From positions 1 to 48,151 of IMG/VR virus record IMGVR_UViG_3300047476_000283: DNA of 48,151 nucleotides, one strand, 5' to 3'. This DNA is from a virus. A program made the position numbers and the translations under genes. The first letter of the stretch is position 1; the number at the start of each line of letters is the position of its first letter. Positions 15,515 to 24,167 of this stretch are shown piece by piece. A model generated the notes under the pieces. That model saw only the letters and a program-made list of their open reading frames with translations, had not been told where the DNA came from and did not search any database.

Positions 15515-16330
15515 TTATCCTTGAGTTTCTACATAATTTCCAAAAAAGTTGGTTGCTGTTGTGGCGGAAGGAAACCAAAGCAACTGTAGCGTACTATTAT
15601 CGTATATTCTTGGCATACCAGAAGTCAATGCATCAATTGCGTTACCAATATTTGCAGCAGTAATTTCTATCTGAGCTATGGGCCTAAACAAAACTAGATG
15701 CATAGTGCCCGAGTTTCTTGTTGCTGATTGTTGAAACGATGTTGGCGCTCTAACACCAACATCTCCAGCTGCCATCGTAAATATTTCAAATGTACCAACT
15801 GCAGGTGAACCAACTCCAGTAAACGTGCCAGTCTGTCCAGTGGTTCCATCTTGGTCTGTGTATGTGAGAGTTACTGTTGGAGTTCCCGCGCCACCTGTGG
15901 CTGACCACTCAATTGCGGCCATAATCCCATCCCCGTTAGTTGAGCCATTTAAGTCTCTAGAGGGTATTGCTGCTGGTGTAATCGCTTGCGCAGCTGTTGA
16001 TGTCACCGACAAGCCACTATTCTGCCACACTCTATCAATTAACCAAAGAACGCCAGGGTTTGACGCGACAAAAGATAACCGACCCAGATGCGCATTTCCG
16101 CTGACTGGATTATTTCTTCTAATTCTGCCGTTAGTACTTGCTAAAGCAGGTGTTACTGCTTCGCCATTAATACCTATAGCAGTTGCAGTTGATGCGCCTG
16201 GATTGCCACCAGCATACCATGGTGTATAACCTCTCATGGCACCAACAGCGGCCATAGTAATCCCAACTTTAGTTATAGGCATAATTGGCTGGAATCCAGC
16301 AATCGCGCCATCAAGAGTAGTAATTGCCAT
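15515..16330 (-). CDS. Phage structural protein of the type found in siphophage tails (271 aa)
   Basis: No enzyme motif is visible. Segments such as VGAMRGYTPWYAGGNPGAST, RRNNPVSGNAHLGRLSFVASNPGVLWLIDRVWQNSGL, PSRDLNGSTNGDGIMAAIEWSATGGAGTPTVTLTYTDQDG and MAAGDVGVRAPTSF resemble, from memory, minor structural proteins of siphophages and prophages of Proteobacteria rather than T4 proteins. It may have been gained from an unrelated phage. The gene starts by TAATG overlap on the stop of the 53-residue gene, so it is part of the fibre operon. Virion location is inferred from context; exact role unknown. Confidence 0.55.
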   Translation of the reverse strand: MAITTLDGAIAGFQPIMPITKVGITMAAVGAMRGYTPWYAGGNPGASTATAIGINGEAVTPALASTNGRIRRNNPVSGNAHLGRLSFVASNPGVLWLIDRVWQNSGLSVTSTAAQAITPAAIPSRDLNGSTNGDGIMAAIEWSATGGAGTPTVTLTYTDQDGTTGQTGTFTGVGSPAVGTFEIFTMAAGDVGVRAPTSFQQSATRNSGTMHLVLFRPIAQIEITAANIGNAIDALTSGMPRIYDNSTLQLLWFPSATTATNFFGNYVETQG

Positions 16331-16491
16331 TATTCAATAACCTCATTCAAATTAGATTCGTGAAAGTCAATATCATCAGCAATTCGCCAAGAACCAGTAT
16401 CTGGATTTTGCGAATGTACGACCCACTCACCAGGATAAAATTCAGCAAATGGCTCTTTGCATGTTACTCTAGAACCGATTCCAATAGCCAT
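16330..16491 (-). CDS. Small hypothetical protein in the fibre region (53 aa)
   Basis: The frame reads MAIGIGSRVTCKEPF, then AEFYPGEWVVHSQNPDTGSWRIAD, and ends in an acidic tail NLNEVIE. It has a strong TTGGAGG ribosome site eight bases before the ATG, and its stop overlaps the next ATG as TAATG, which supports real translation. I do not recognise the family. It contains one Cys and a short beta-rich core with VxxGxW features. It sits between a 54-residue fibre-motif protein and the 271-residue structural protein, so it is likely a small virion or assembly factor. Confidence 0.6.
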   Translation of the reverse strand: MAIGIGSRVTCKEPFAEFYPGEWVVHSQNPDTGSWRIADDIDFHESNLNEVIE

Positions 16492-16505
16492 TATGATCCT
16501 CCAAA

Positions 16506-16670
16506 TTAATTAGTGTCTATCCAGAGATCGTTTACTCTGGGCGACGATGGTTGCGTTGTTCCGACTGTAATCTGAGGAATATTTGGTAATTGAGTTCCTG
16601 ATCTGGAAAAAGCAATGTTTCCAGTGACAACCAAATCTCCAGCGACATTTGTTGATAGTAACTGAGCCAT
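16506..16670 (-). CDS. Small fibre-fragment-like protein (54 aa)
   Basis: The translation is MAQLLSTNVAGDLVVTGNIAF, then SRSGTQLPNIPQITVGTTQ, then PSSPRVNDLWIDTN. The last part matches a motif seen inside many marine phage fibres, where P-S-S-P-x-x-N/G-D-L-W-x-D-T-N links domains, and GDLVVTGNIAF resembles fibre beta repeats. The gene has an ATG, a TAA stop, and only about 14 bases to the following ATG. It may be a stand-alone fibre adaptor or a remnant cut from a larger fibre. The 26-base gap before it contains no full late motif (only CTAAATA). Confidence 0.6.
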   Translation of the reverse strand: MAQLLSTNVAGDLVVTGNIAFSRSGTQLPNIPQITVGTTQPSSPRVNDLWIDTN

Positions 16671-16696
16671 GACCTTATTCCTATTCTATGGTATAT

Positions 16697-17557
16697 TTAG
16701 GCTTCAATGAACTGAGAAGAAACATATGTGCCATTAGCATATAGTTTAATTGCTGCTGTGCTGCCTTCAACAAAATTAGGGGAAGAATATGTTCCATTGG
16801 CATAAAGTTTATTTGTTGCCGAACCTGAAACTTCAACTAATCTGCCGACTTGAACCGCACCATTTGCATACAGCTTCATCTTAATTGATGGTGGTATACC
16901 AGCATCTGCTAATATCTTATATGTTGCTATCGCCAAACGACCATTTGTCGCAGTGGTCAGTGTCCAAGTTGCTGTTTGTGTTCCTATCGCAGATACAGTT
17001 TTATATACTGCCGCACCAAATACTGTTGGAGAAGCTCCGTCCAGATTATCATAAATCGTGGTATATCCAGAAGGAAAGGTTGTTGCCCCAGGATTACCCG
17101 TCGTGGTCAACACAGCAACAACAATTTCGTCTGCTTGGGTAGTTGTTCCAGAAGTAATCGTGTGATTAGTGGTGCTTGTTGCAAGAGCATTTGCGGTTTG
17201 ATCTACTGCACCAAGACCAGACCACTCTTGAATGTCTATCGCCGCACCAGTAACGGTAGGAGTGCTAGGGCTTGTGGAAAGATTCAATACAACTGTAGTA
17301 CTGCCAGAATTAACAACGTCAACGCTAAAGATATAACAGCTTCTGAATAAATCAGTTTCTCTAGATGCATCTTTGTTAGCTGTTGTCCCAGCAATTGTTG
17401 CAGATGTTACTGTTCCGCCGCCGCTACCAAGATTAATAGAAACAGTAACGATAACCTTATTGCCAACAATGAATGCAGAAGATGCATTAACTGTTATTGT
17501 AGACCCAGAGGCTGTTCCAGTAAGCTGACCTGAATCTTGTACAAGAGTGGCTGCCAT
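16697..17557 (-). CDS. Ig-like/beta-sandwich virion protein with three KLYANG repeats (286 aa)
   Basis: Residues 1-220 form a Ser/Thr/Val-rich beta-sandwich of the type found in phage and prophage structural proteins: SGSTITVNASSAFIVGNKVIVTVSI, IDIQEWSGLGAVDQTA, and ATWTLTTATNGRLAIATYKI. The C-terminal 60 residues carry three repeats starting KLYANG (about residues 227-286), each followed by a short variable strand ending in a branched residue plus E. Such tandem YANG repeats are a common C-terminal cassette in marine phage fibres. Glycan or surface binding is inferred. It follows the giant collagen-like fibre by three bases. Confidence 0.65.
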   Translation of the reverse strand: MAATLVQDSGQLTGTASGSTITVNASSAFIVGNKVIVTVSINLGSGGGTVTSATIAGTTANKDASRETDLFRSCYIFSVDVVNSGSTTVVLNLSTSPSTPTVTGAAIDIQEWSGLGAVDQTANALATSTTNHTITSGTTTQADEIVVAVLTTTGNPGATTFPSGYTTIYDNLDGASPTVFGAAVYKTVSAIGTQTATWTLTTATNGRLAIATYKILADAGIPPSIKMKLYANGAVQVGRLVEVSGSATNKLYANGTYSSPNFVEGSTAAIKLYANGTYVSSQFIEA

Positions 17558-17560
17558 AAA

Positions 17561-20500
17561 TTATGCCTGATACACAAAGTCCAGGGAAGTTGACGAAGCA
17601 TTCCAAGTAATATAGAACTTGGAGTTTGCTACTGTATTTGAGTGCTCGCCACCAAAGTATATAGAATTTGCGTTTGAAACTCTAACATTACCATCAACGC
17701 TAACCAACTTCGAAGTTGTGTTCCAAGTAAGTTGGGAGTCGCCAACAGCAGCTGAAGTCGCATTAGCATACAGTATCTGGGTATTTCCTGCGCTAACAGT
17801 CCCACCCCCACCACCAGATGGTCCTTGAACGCCTTGAGTTCCAGTACCAGTTGTTCCCTGAGTGCCGTCTGTTCCCTGTGTACCATTGGTTCCTTGAGTA
17901 CCTAGAATTCCTTGAGTACCGTCAGTTCCTTGCGTTCCTATAGTGCCTTGTGTTCCGTTAGTTCCCTGGGTTCCAAGAGTTCCTTGTGTACCTAGAGTTC
18001 CCTGGGTTCCATTGGTTCCTTGTGTACCAGTTCCACCTTGTGTACCATCTGTTCCCTGAGTTCCAAGAGTTCCCTGAGTTCCAAGAGTTCCTTGTGTGCC
18101 ATCAGCGCCTTGAGTGCCTAGAATTCCCTGAGTACCAAGAGTTCCTTGTGTACCATTGGTTCCTTGTGTACCAGTTCCACCTTGTGTTCCTAGAATTCCT
18201 TGTGCGCCGTCAGTACCTTGTGTTCCCAGAATTCCTTGAGTTCCCTGTGTACCGTCAGTTCCCTGTGTACCTAGAATTCCTTGAGTTCCCTGAGTTCCTA
18301 GAATTCCCTGAGTACCTTGCGTACCATTAGTTCCTTGAGTTCCTAGGACTCCTTGAGTTCCCTGCGTACCTAGAATTCCTTGCGTTCCCTGAGTTCCTAG
18401 AATTCCCTGAGTACCTTGCGTACCGTCAGTTCCCTGAGTTCCATTGGTTCCTTGAGTACCAGTTGTTCCCTGAGTACCGTCTGTTCCCTGAGTTCCTAGG
18501 ACTCCTTGCGTTCCCTGGGTTCCATTGGTTCCCTGGGTTCCTAGAATTCCTTGAGTTCCCTGAGTTCCTAGAATTCCCTGAGTACCTTGTGTTCCTAGAA
18601 TTCCCTGAGTACCTTGCGTACCGTCAGTTCCCTGAGTTCCATTGGTTCCTTGGGTTCCGTTAGTTCCCTGAGTTCCCAGAGTTCCCTGGGTTCCTAGAGT
18701 TCCTTGAGTGCCTAGAGTTCCCTGGGTTCCAGTGGAACCTTGAGTACCGTCAGTTCCTTGAGTACCATCTGTTCCCTGAGTTCCAACAACTCCCTGGGTT
18801 CCTAGAGTTCCCTGAGTTCCAAGAGTTCCCTGGGTTCCAGTGGAACCTTGAGTACCGTCAGTTCCTTGAGTACCATCTGTTCCCTGAGTGCCATTTGTTC
18901 CTTGCGTGCCATTGGTTCCCTGGGTTCCTAGAGTTCCTTGTGTACCTAGAGTTCCCTGTGTACCGTCTGTTCCCTGAGTTCCTAGGACTCCTTGAGTTCC
19001 CTGAGTTCCTAGGACTCCTTGAGTTCCCTGAGTTCCTAGAATTCCCTGAGTACCTTGCGTACCATTGGTTCCCTGAGTTCCTAGGATTCCCTGAGTACCT
19101 TGCGTACCATTGGTTCCTTGAGTTCCTAGGACTCCTTGAGTTCCCTGTGTACCGTCTGTTCCCTGTGTACCATTGGTTCCTTGAGTACCAGTTCCACCTT
19201 GGGTTCCTACAGTTCCCTGCGCGCCAGTAGCTCCAGTTAATCCTCTTGGCCCAGATCCACCCGATGGTGTGTCTACCAGTGCAATATAGTCGATATTTGT
19301 CTGATGCGATACGCTACCCGCATTTGAGTGGTTTAGTCGTAATAGAACTTTTCCAGAATTAATGTATGGGGCGGGTGAAAGTACTGCTAGTTCAAACTGA
19401 TAATAACCAACCAATCCGTTGTAATATCCAATAGAATCCCAAGACGAAGTGTTGTTGTTATACAGCAAGACATAGATTGTATGGCCAGAATTAGTTGTAT
19501 ACTGTATATTCAAGTCCACTCTAGTGAACGTAGTTACAGAAGTAAAGTCAACGTCGACGTTCCAAGCAGGAGTGACACCGCTACCGTCTGTGAAGATAAA
19601 TTGATTGCCGTCACCGAAAGTTTGTATATCAGACAAACCGCCTGAAACATATACACCACCAGTAAGAGCAACAGAGTTTGCGCTATATGTTGTAGTCGCA
19701 GGTGGAGGACCTTCAATTCCTTGTACACCTTGCGTTCCTTGTACACCTTGCGGGCCAATTAGTGCTGGATTACTATTATCTACTGTAAACGAAATATTCG
19801 CATTGCTGTCAATACCAGAACTGACTGAAACTATAATTGTATTGGTGTTGACAAAGTTTAGCTGTTTATTTGTTAGAGTAGATCCACTGTTAGCAGAAAC
19901 TTTAACAGTATTTCCTGCAGCAGGAATCTTATTGACTTCAGTCTCAAGTCCAGTAATCGCGCCGATTGGATGTTGGTCTGCTGAATCTCTACCCGTCAAT
20001 CCTCCGTGGGAGGCTGCTGAGACAATAGAGGCAGAAGATGCAACCTTACTCGTCACCTTACGAATGGCTGAGATAGCGACTTTAGGATAGTTGTTACTAT
20101 ACGACGAGCTCGTTTTGAGAACAATCTGATACATAAAGACTTGTTCAGCAAAATTCAATCCATATTCTTGGAATTCTTCTGCATAAGCATCATCGACACT
20201 GGCGTGCGATGCTCTACCCATCACAAGCTTGACTGGATAACGAATATCATTGGTCGCAATCAACCAGTAGGTGATGTATTCACCTTCATTGGCATCGACC
20301 AATGAACCGCTTCCTCCAGTAACAGAATTATATCTTGCTAGAGAAGTACCTGGAACCCAAGGAATTGTATTCGGCACAGTATTAGCATAATACTGACCGT
20401 CGAGATATAGTACTGGTAGATTTGCTGATGGCGAAAGAGTCTGATCATAGTCAACAGCAGCATTTGGTGTTGCCGCATTTGTTATTGTATGCAACAGATC

Positions 20501-22075
20501 TTCATCTGCAATCAACAGCGGAGTTCCGACCTCAACAGTTACGTTGTTATCGTCATTCGTTGTTACATTCGCAGCACCACCAGATCTCCAAATTGTACCA
20601 ACATTTAGATGCTGGTTGGTGTGCCAAGTGGTGTCGCGCTTGTGTCCATGGCGCTCATCGCCAACAATAAGACCCTGGCCAGTGGATGCGTTGTAATAGA
20701 TGTATGAGACGATGGTGTCTTCAGCAAAATTTGGAACTGATCCACCCTCAACGAGATTCTCAGTATCTGGATCAATTCTAATAAATCTTGCGCCAGAAGT
20801 ATTGTTTATTGTAATTGATTTGGAAGTCGTAATTGTGTGTAGAACACCATGGTGATAGTATGTCCAAGAAGAAGACGTTGGTGCGATAGTATATTCTCTT
20901 GTACTATCATTGAATACTATATTTGCTGCTGATCGATCAACAACACCATGCACATCTCCAGTAGTGTTGGCAATTTCAACTAGAGTTGTATACTGTGGGT
21001 GGGGATCTGACGCCGCTTCGTGGGCTGCTATATTTGCTTCAGAACCCTGAATACCTTGAACACCTTGCGTACCGTTAGTTCCCTGTGTTCCAGTGGTACC
21101 TTGAACACCTTGCGTACCATTAGTTCCCTGTGTTCCTAGAATTCCCTGAGTACCTTGCGTACCGTCAGTTCCCTGGGTTCCACCAACTCCCTGGGTTCCT
21201 TGGGTTCCGTTAGTTCCCTGCGTACCTAGAACTCCCTGAGTTCCCTGAGTGCCCAGAATTCCCTGAGTTCCTTGAGATCCTAGAATTCCCTGAGTTCCTT
21301 GGGTTCCGTTAGTTCCCTGCGTACCACCAAGTCCTTGTGTTCCTAGAACACCCTGAGTTCCTTGTGTGCCATCTGTTCCCTGAGTGCCGTCTGTTCCTTG
21401 AGTACCACTAACTCCTTGAGTACCAAGAGTTCCTTGTGTACCAAGAGTTCCTTGTGTGCCATCTGTTCCCTGAGTGCCAGTCCCACCCTGAGCGCCATCT
21501 GTTCCTTGAGTGCCACCAACTCCCTGAGTACCATCTGTTCCTTGAGTACCACTAACTCCTTGAGTACCAAGAGTTCCTTGTGTACCATTGGTTCCTTGAG
21601 TACCAGTTCCGCCCTGAGTACCATTGCTTCCTTGCGTACCAGTTCCACCCTGAGTGCCGTCTGTTCCCTGAGTACCATCTGTTCCCTGAGTTCCTACAAC
21701 TCCTTGGGTTCCTAGAGTTCCTTGAACGCCAGTTCCACCTTGAGTACCACCAACTCCCTGGGTTCCGTTGGTTCCCTGAGTACCAGTGCCAGTAGCGCCT
21801 TGAGTGCCGTTGGTTCCTTGGGTACCATCAATACCTTGAGTTCCGCTAGTTCCTTGTGTACCAGTGCCAGTAGTACCTTGGGTTCCGTTGGTTCCTTGTG
21901 TACCATCAGTACCTTGAGTTCCGCTAGTTCCTTGTGTACCAGTGCCAGTAGTACCTTGTGCACCAGTTGCACCTTGAGTGCCGCTGCCGCCTCCGCCGCC
22001 ACCAGCTGGCCCCTGCACTCCTTGAGCGCCAGGCGGAAGGCTACTTTGTAGTATATCTTGGAGTGTAATGGACAT
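17561..22075 (-). CDS. Giant collagen-like tail fibre protein (1504 aa)
   Basis: After a short N-terminal helix (MSITLQDILQSSLPPG) comes a first Gly-x-y tract of about 110 triplets (about residues 16-344). Next is a globular region (about 345-790) with the metal-type motif AHEAASDPHPQY, a beta-barrel, GGLTGRDSADQHPIGAITGLE, and one SAN..GS module (about 721-766). A beta-sandwich follows (about 790-940; TTFTRVDLNIQY, INSGKVLLRLNHSN). A second tract of about 160 triplets (about 942-1420) ends in GGGGG and a beta tail LTWNTTSKLVSVDGNVRVSN. Almost every other triplet is Gly-Thr-Gln and proline is nearly absent. This predicts a long trimeric rod with two heads. Receptor contact is inferred. Confidence 0.85.
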   Translation of the reverse strand: MSITLQDILQSSLPPGAQGVQGPAGGGGGGSGTQGATGAQGTTGTGTQGTSGTQGTDGTQGTNGTQGTTGTGTQGTSGTQGIDGTQGTNGTQGATGTGTQGTNGTQGVGGTQGGTGVQGTLGTQGVVGTQGTDGTQGTDGTQGGTGTQGSNGTQGGTGTQGTNGTQGTLGTQGVSGTQGTDGTQGVGGTQGTDGAQGGTGTQGTDGTQGTLGTQGTLGTQGVSGTQGTDGTQGTDGTQGTQGVLGTQGLGGTQGTNGTQGTQGILGSQGTQGILGTQGTQGVLGTQGTNGTQGTQGVGGTQGTDGTQGTQGILGTQGTNGTQGVQGTTGTQGTNGTQGVQGIQGSEANIAAHEAASDPHPQYTTLVEIANTTGDVHGVVDRSAANIVFNDSTREYTIAPTSSSWTYYHHGVLHTITTSKSITINNTSGARFIRIDPDTENLVEGGSVPNFAEDTIVSYIYYNASTGQGLIVGDERHGHKRDTTWHTNQHLNVGTIWRSGGAANVTTNDDNNVTVEVGTPLLIADEDLLHTITNAATPNAAVDYDQTLSPSANLPVLYLDGQYYANTVPNTIPWVPGTSLARYNSVTGGSGSLVDANEGEYITYWLIATNDIRYPVKLVMGRASHASVDDAYAEEFQEYGLNFAEQVFMYQIVLKTSSSYSNNYPKVAISAIRKVTSKVASSASIVSAASHGGLTGRDSADQHPIGAITGLETEVNKIPAAGNTVKVSANSGSTLTNKQLNFVNTNTIIVSVSSGIDSNANISFTVDNSNPALIGPQGVQGTQGVQGIEGPPPATTTYSANSVALTGGVYVSGGLSDIQTFGDGNQFIFTDGSGVTPAWNVDVDFTSVTTFTRVDLNIQYTTNSGHTIYVLLYNNNTSSWDSIGYYNGLVGYYQFELAVLSPAPYINSGKVLLRLNHSNAGSVSHQTNIDYIALVDTPSGGSGPRGLTGATGAQGTVGTQGGTGTQGTNGTQGTDGTQGTQGVLGTQGTNGTQGTQGILGTQGTNGTQGTQGILGTQGTQGVLGTQGTQGVLGTQGTDGTQGTLGTQGTLGTQGTNGTQGTNGTQGTDGTQGTDGTQGSTGTQGTLGTQGTLGTQGVVGTQGTDGTQGTDGTQGSTGTQGTLGTQGTLGTQGTLGTQGTNGTQGTNGTQGTDGTQGTQGILGTQGTQGILGTQGTQGILGTQGTNGTQGTQGVLGTQGTDGTQGTTGTQGTNGTQGTDGTQGTQGILGTQGTQGILGTQGTQGVLGTQGTNGTQGTQGILGTQGTQGILGTQGTDGTQGTQGILGTQGTDGAQGILGTQGGTGTQGTNGTQGTLGTQGILGTQGADGTQGTLGTQGTLGTQGTDGTQGGTGTQGTNGTQGTLGTQGTLGTQGTNGTQGTIGTQGTDGTQGILGTQGTNGTQGTDGTQGTTGTGTQGVQGPSGGGGGTVSAGNTQILYANATSAAVGDSQLTWNTTSKLVSVDGNVRVSNANSIYFGGEHSNTVANSKFYITWNASSTSLDFVYQA
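17815..19250 (-). repeat. Second Gly-Thr-Gln triplet tract of the 1504-residue fibre
   Basis: About 1.4 kb of imperfect 9-base and 18-base tandem repeats encode collagen-like triplets. GTQ alternates with a variable triplet (GTN, GTD, GTL, GIL, GVL, GST). Codons differ from copy to copy, so protein repeat is stronger than DNA repeat. Recombination between copies could alter rod length. Confidence 0.85.
21044..22030 (-). repeat. First Gly-Thr-Gln triplet tract of the 1504-residue fibre
   Basis: About 1 kb of collagen-like coding repeats with several register breaks of the form GTTGTGTQG near the start. It is separated from the second tract by about 1.8 kb of globular coding sequence. Confidence 0.85.
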
Positions 22076-22086
22076 CTATTTTATTT

Positions 22087-22242
22087 CTAGTCTTTTTGTT
22101 CTGGGAATTCTACTGCCACTTTAAGCTTTGTGAAGATTGGCAATGCAGCAGGAGCAACTTGTAATCCGCCAGCTTTAACGGCAAGATCTAATAGTTGGGC
22201 TAGATTTTGCGATTCTTCTTGAGTCAACACAAGCGTTACCAT
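22087..22242 (-). CDS. Small conserved-type phage protein (51 aa)
   Basis: The frame translates as MVTLVLTQEESQNLAQLLDL, then AVKAGGLQVAPAALPIFTKL, then KVAVEFPEQKD. A TAGGAGT ribosome site lies eight bases before the ATG, and the TAG stop falls eleven bases before the ATG of the giant fibre. The L-D-x-A-V-K-A-G-G-L-x-V-A core is one I have seen in small proteins next to phage tail genes; no function is known. It is alpha-helical and has no signal peptide. A near-consensus late promoter lies about 30 bases upstream. Confidence 0.75.
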   Translation of the reverse strand: MVTLVLTQEESQNLAQLLDLAVKAGGLQVAPAALPIFTKLKVAVEFPEQKD

Positions 22243-22270
22243 AAAAAACTCCTAATTAATACAAGCTTAC

Positions 22271-22278
22271 TATTTATT
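22271..22278 (-). promoter_or_regulatory. Near-consensus late promoter (AATAAATA) before the 51-aa gene and giant fibre
   Basis: AATAAATA overlaps the TAA stop of the 65-residue gene (GAA TAA ATA) and is 29 bases before the 51-residue ATG. It has one mismatch to the T4 late consensus. It could drive the giant fibre. Confidence 0.5.
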
Positions 22279-22471
22279 CTTCTGTCTGTGGAATGGTGGC
22301 ATTATACGCGAGTCTAGCCGCTGTAATTCCATCATCTTTACTTGCTGTACTATATTGGTTCATATAAGATTCAGCAGCACGAGAAAGAACAAACTGAAGG
22401 TACTCTTCATTTGTCGCGTAAACAACCTGTGGGTCTGGCACCGAGTAATCTGTATCTATTGTTACTATCAT
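22274..22471 (-). CDS. Small hypothetical protein in the fibre region (65 aa)
   Basis: The translation begins MIVTIDTDYSVPDPQVVYA and continues with a helix NEEYLQFVLSRAAESYMNQY and a polar end ITAARLAYNATIPQTEE. I do not recognise the family, though the composition looks like a small virion protein. It follows the 428-residue fibre by ten bases with a GAATTC-like weak ribosome site. Its stop codon overlaps a late-promoter motif. It lies between two fibre-type proteins and is probably co-expressed with the fibre. Confidence 0.6.
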   Translation of the reverse strand: MIVTIDTDYSVPDPQVVYATNEEYLQFVLSRAAESYMNQYSTASKDDGITAARLAYNATIPQTEE

Positions 22472-22481
22472 TTTGAATTCC

Positions 22482-23768
22482 TTATGCTAACAATCCTGTA
22501 TCTCTCAATGCTTTAACAACTTGCGCGAGCGTATATCCGTCGAAAGTCGATGCACTATTTACTGTCGTTCCGCTATTCTCAGTAAATGTAGCTGATGAAA
22601 TGCCTGTAGTTGGCTGCACAATTGGCGTAGCGTTCCAGAAAGCTAGTTTTTGGCTTGTCGCTGTGCCGATCTTTGAACCAGTAGATGAGCCAAATAGAAG
22701 ATTTCTTGCGTCAGCGATCTGTAGATTTCCGCGAGTATTTCCCAAAATAACATCACCAGCTGTTCCCGATCCAGTAGCCTCGCCGCCATCTAAATAAAGC
22801 GCACCACCATTATTGTTTCCAGCCGCGCCCTTTCCTGCCATGATGGACATACTGTGTCCATCACCTGTGTATCCACCATAAGCATCTTTTGCGCTAGGTC
22901 GCATAATGTGGGTGCGTGTCGTGCTAGTTCTTGCCTCTGGTCCAAATTCAACCGCGCCGTTAGGAGAGTTTTGCGTTGATATGCTTGCGCTGCTGCCACT
23001 TCCGAAGTTAACTCGCGCCCCTGCGCCGCAAATTAGGCTTGGTGATGTACTTCCTAAAACCAAACAAGATCTTAGAGTGGTTTCTGTAGATACCCACTGT
23101 TGCGAGCTTGTGGAAAACAACTTCACTGCGCTACCAGTTCCAGTTCCCGCCTTTTCCATACCAATCTCAAATACATTAGAATTCCAACGTAAAAAGCCAC
23201 GCCCATAGTTGCTGTCGTCTGAATATGTGTTGTAGACTCTAAAAGTCTGTGGATTAGTCCCAACGCGCTGCGCCAGTGTGTTGGCAGCATCAGCGTATAG
23301 TGCAACTTCGGTTCCATAACTGTTGGAAATACCAATATAAAAAGGTTGTTGAGCAATAACTGCTGCGCTAGTAACTCTTAGCCTACCATTTAATCCCAAT
23401 CCGTTGGTGTTAGTCGGAACGCTTATATCTAATTGCGGATAACCTGCACTAGTGCCGCGAGCAGTAGTGATGCTTGTGGGGGTGATAACTAGATTAGACC
23501 CATTATCTGCTCGACTGCCAACAGTTATGTTTCCATTTTTCGCAACGCCAAAAACACCTATATTGTTGACTTGAAAATCTGATATTAGTGAAGACCCACC
23601 ACTAGCAGTATCAGTTGCATTTAATTTTAGTCCAGTAAACGTCACGCCAGAATTGTTCCAAGTTTGAGAAAGGTCTAATACTGGCGATGATGTGTTCACT
23701 ATGCCGCTGTCAAGCTTCAGCTTTCCTATAGTAGAACTTGATCCTGGCCATCCAACTTGAGGATACAT
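22482..23768 (-). CDS. Tail fibre-like beta-repeat protein (428 aa)
   Basis: The protein is beta-rich with repeat-type stretches such as FGVAKNGNITVGSRADNGSN, FLRWNSNVFEIGMEKAGTG, ALYLDGGEATGSGTAGDVILGN and GNLQIADARNLLFGSSTGSKIG. The end, ATSQKLAFWNATPIVQPTTG followed by GYTLAQVVKALRDTGLLA, is a signature I know from marine phage structural proteins and metagenomic fibre genes. No collagen tract is present. The start overlaps the stop of the 129-residue gene (TAATG). It probably forms a rigid fibre or decoration rather than an enzyme; no catalytic motif is seen. Confidence 0.7.
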   Translation of the reverse strand: MYPQVGWPGSSSTIGKLKLDSGIVNTSSPVLDLSQTWNNSGVTFTGLKLNATDTASGGSSLISDFQVNNIGVFGVAKNGNITVGSRADNGSNLVITPTSITTARGTSAGYPQLDISVPTNTNGLGLNGRLRVTSAAVIAQQPFYIGISNSYGTEVALYADAANTLAQRVGTNPQTFRVYNTYSDDSNYGRGFLRWNSNVFEIGMEKAGTGTGSAVKLFSTSSQQWVSTETTLRSCLVLGSTSPSLICGAGARVNFGSGSSASISTQNSPNGAVEFGPEARTSTTRTHIMRPSAKDAYGGYTGDGHSMSIMAGKGAAGNNNGGALYLDGGEATGSGTAGDVILGNTRGNLQIADARNLLFGSSTGSKIGTATSQKLAFWNATPIVQPTTGISSATFTENSGTTVNSASTFDGYTLAQVVKALRDTGLLA

Positions 23769-24157
23769 TAGAAGTCTCCACCAAGAGCGTAAACATTAGT
23801 TGCCTGAGATATTGTTGTGGTCACACCTAAAACACAAGAAGTATTTGGCAGTATCAGATTTGAATACCCTGTTGAGTTTTTATTTGCCTTGACGGTTGCG
23901 CTACTTGTTGCTGCTGAAATAGAAATTTGATCGATCAACTTCCATGTAGATCCGCCATCAGTAGACAAGAAAATATTGACCAATGCTGCGGCTGATGTAG
24001 CAGCGCATTGTGCAACTATTTCTAGAACTCTGGTTCCAGTGCTCGCTCCAGTTATCAAGGAAGTGATTGTTCCAGATCCGTCCAGATTCAGGTTAGCTGT
24101 GCTCACTGTGACGATTTGAGCGCGAGGCGTATTGATAAATTGTGGTGCGCTTGACAT
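23768..24157 (-). CDS. Small virion structural protein (129 aa)
   Basis: The pattern SSAPQFINTPRAQIVTVSTANLNLDGSGTITSLIT, then GTRVLEIVAQCAATSAAALVNIFLSTDGGSTWKLIDQISI, and an ending VYALGGDF matches a small virion protein family I have seen in many unrelated tailed phages and prophages. The fold looks all-beta. It is coupled with the 428-residue fibre by a TAATG overlap and lies ten bases after the 699-residue fibre. The exact virion position is unknown. Confidence 0.65.
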   Translation of the reverse strand: MSSAPQFINTPRAQIVTVSTANLNLDGSGTITSLITGASTGTRVLEIVAQCAATSAAALVNIFLSTDGGSTWKLIDQISISAATSSATVKANKNSTGYSNLILPNTSCVLGVTTTISQATNVYALGGDF

Positions 24158-24167
24158 TTGTTAACCT

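Noticed and set aside
17815-22030. Possible CRISPR-like or satellite repeat
   Set aside because: Repeats are in frame with Gly-x-y triplets, lack unique spacers of constant size and lie within one open gene.
17986-22051. Several plus-strand and off-frame repetitive frames across the collagen tracts
   Set aside because: They arise from the 9-base repeat read in other frames and have no ribosome sites or recognisable domains.
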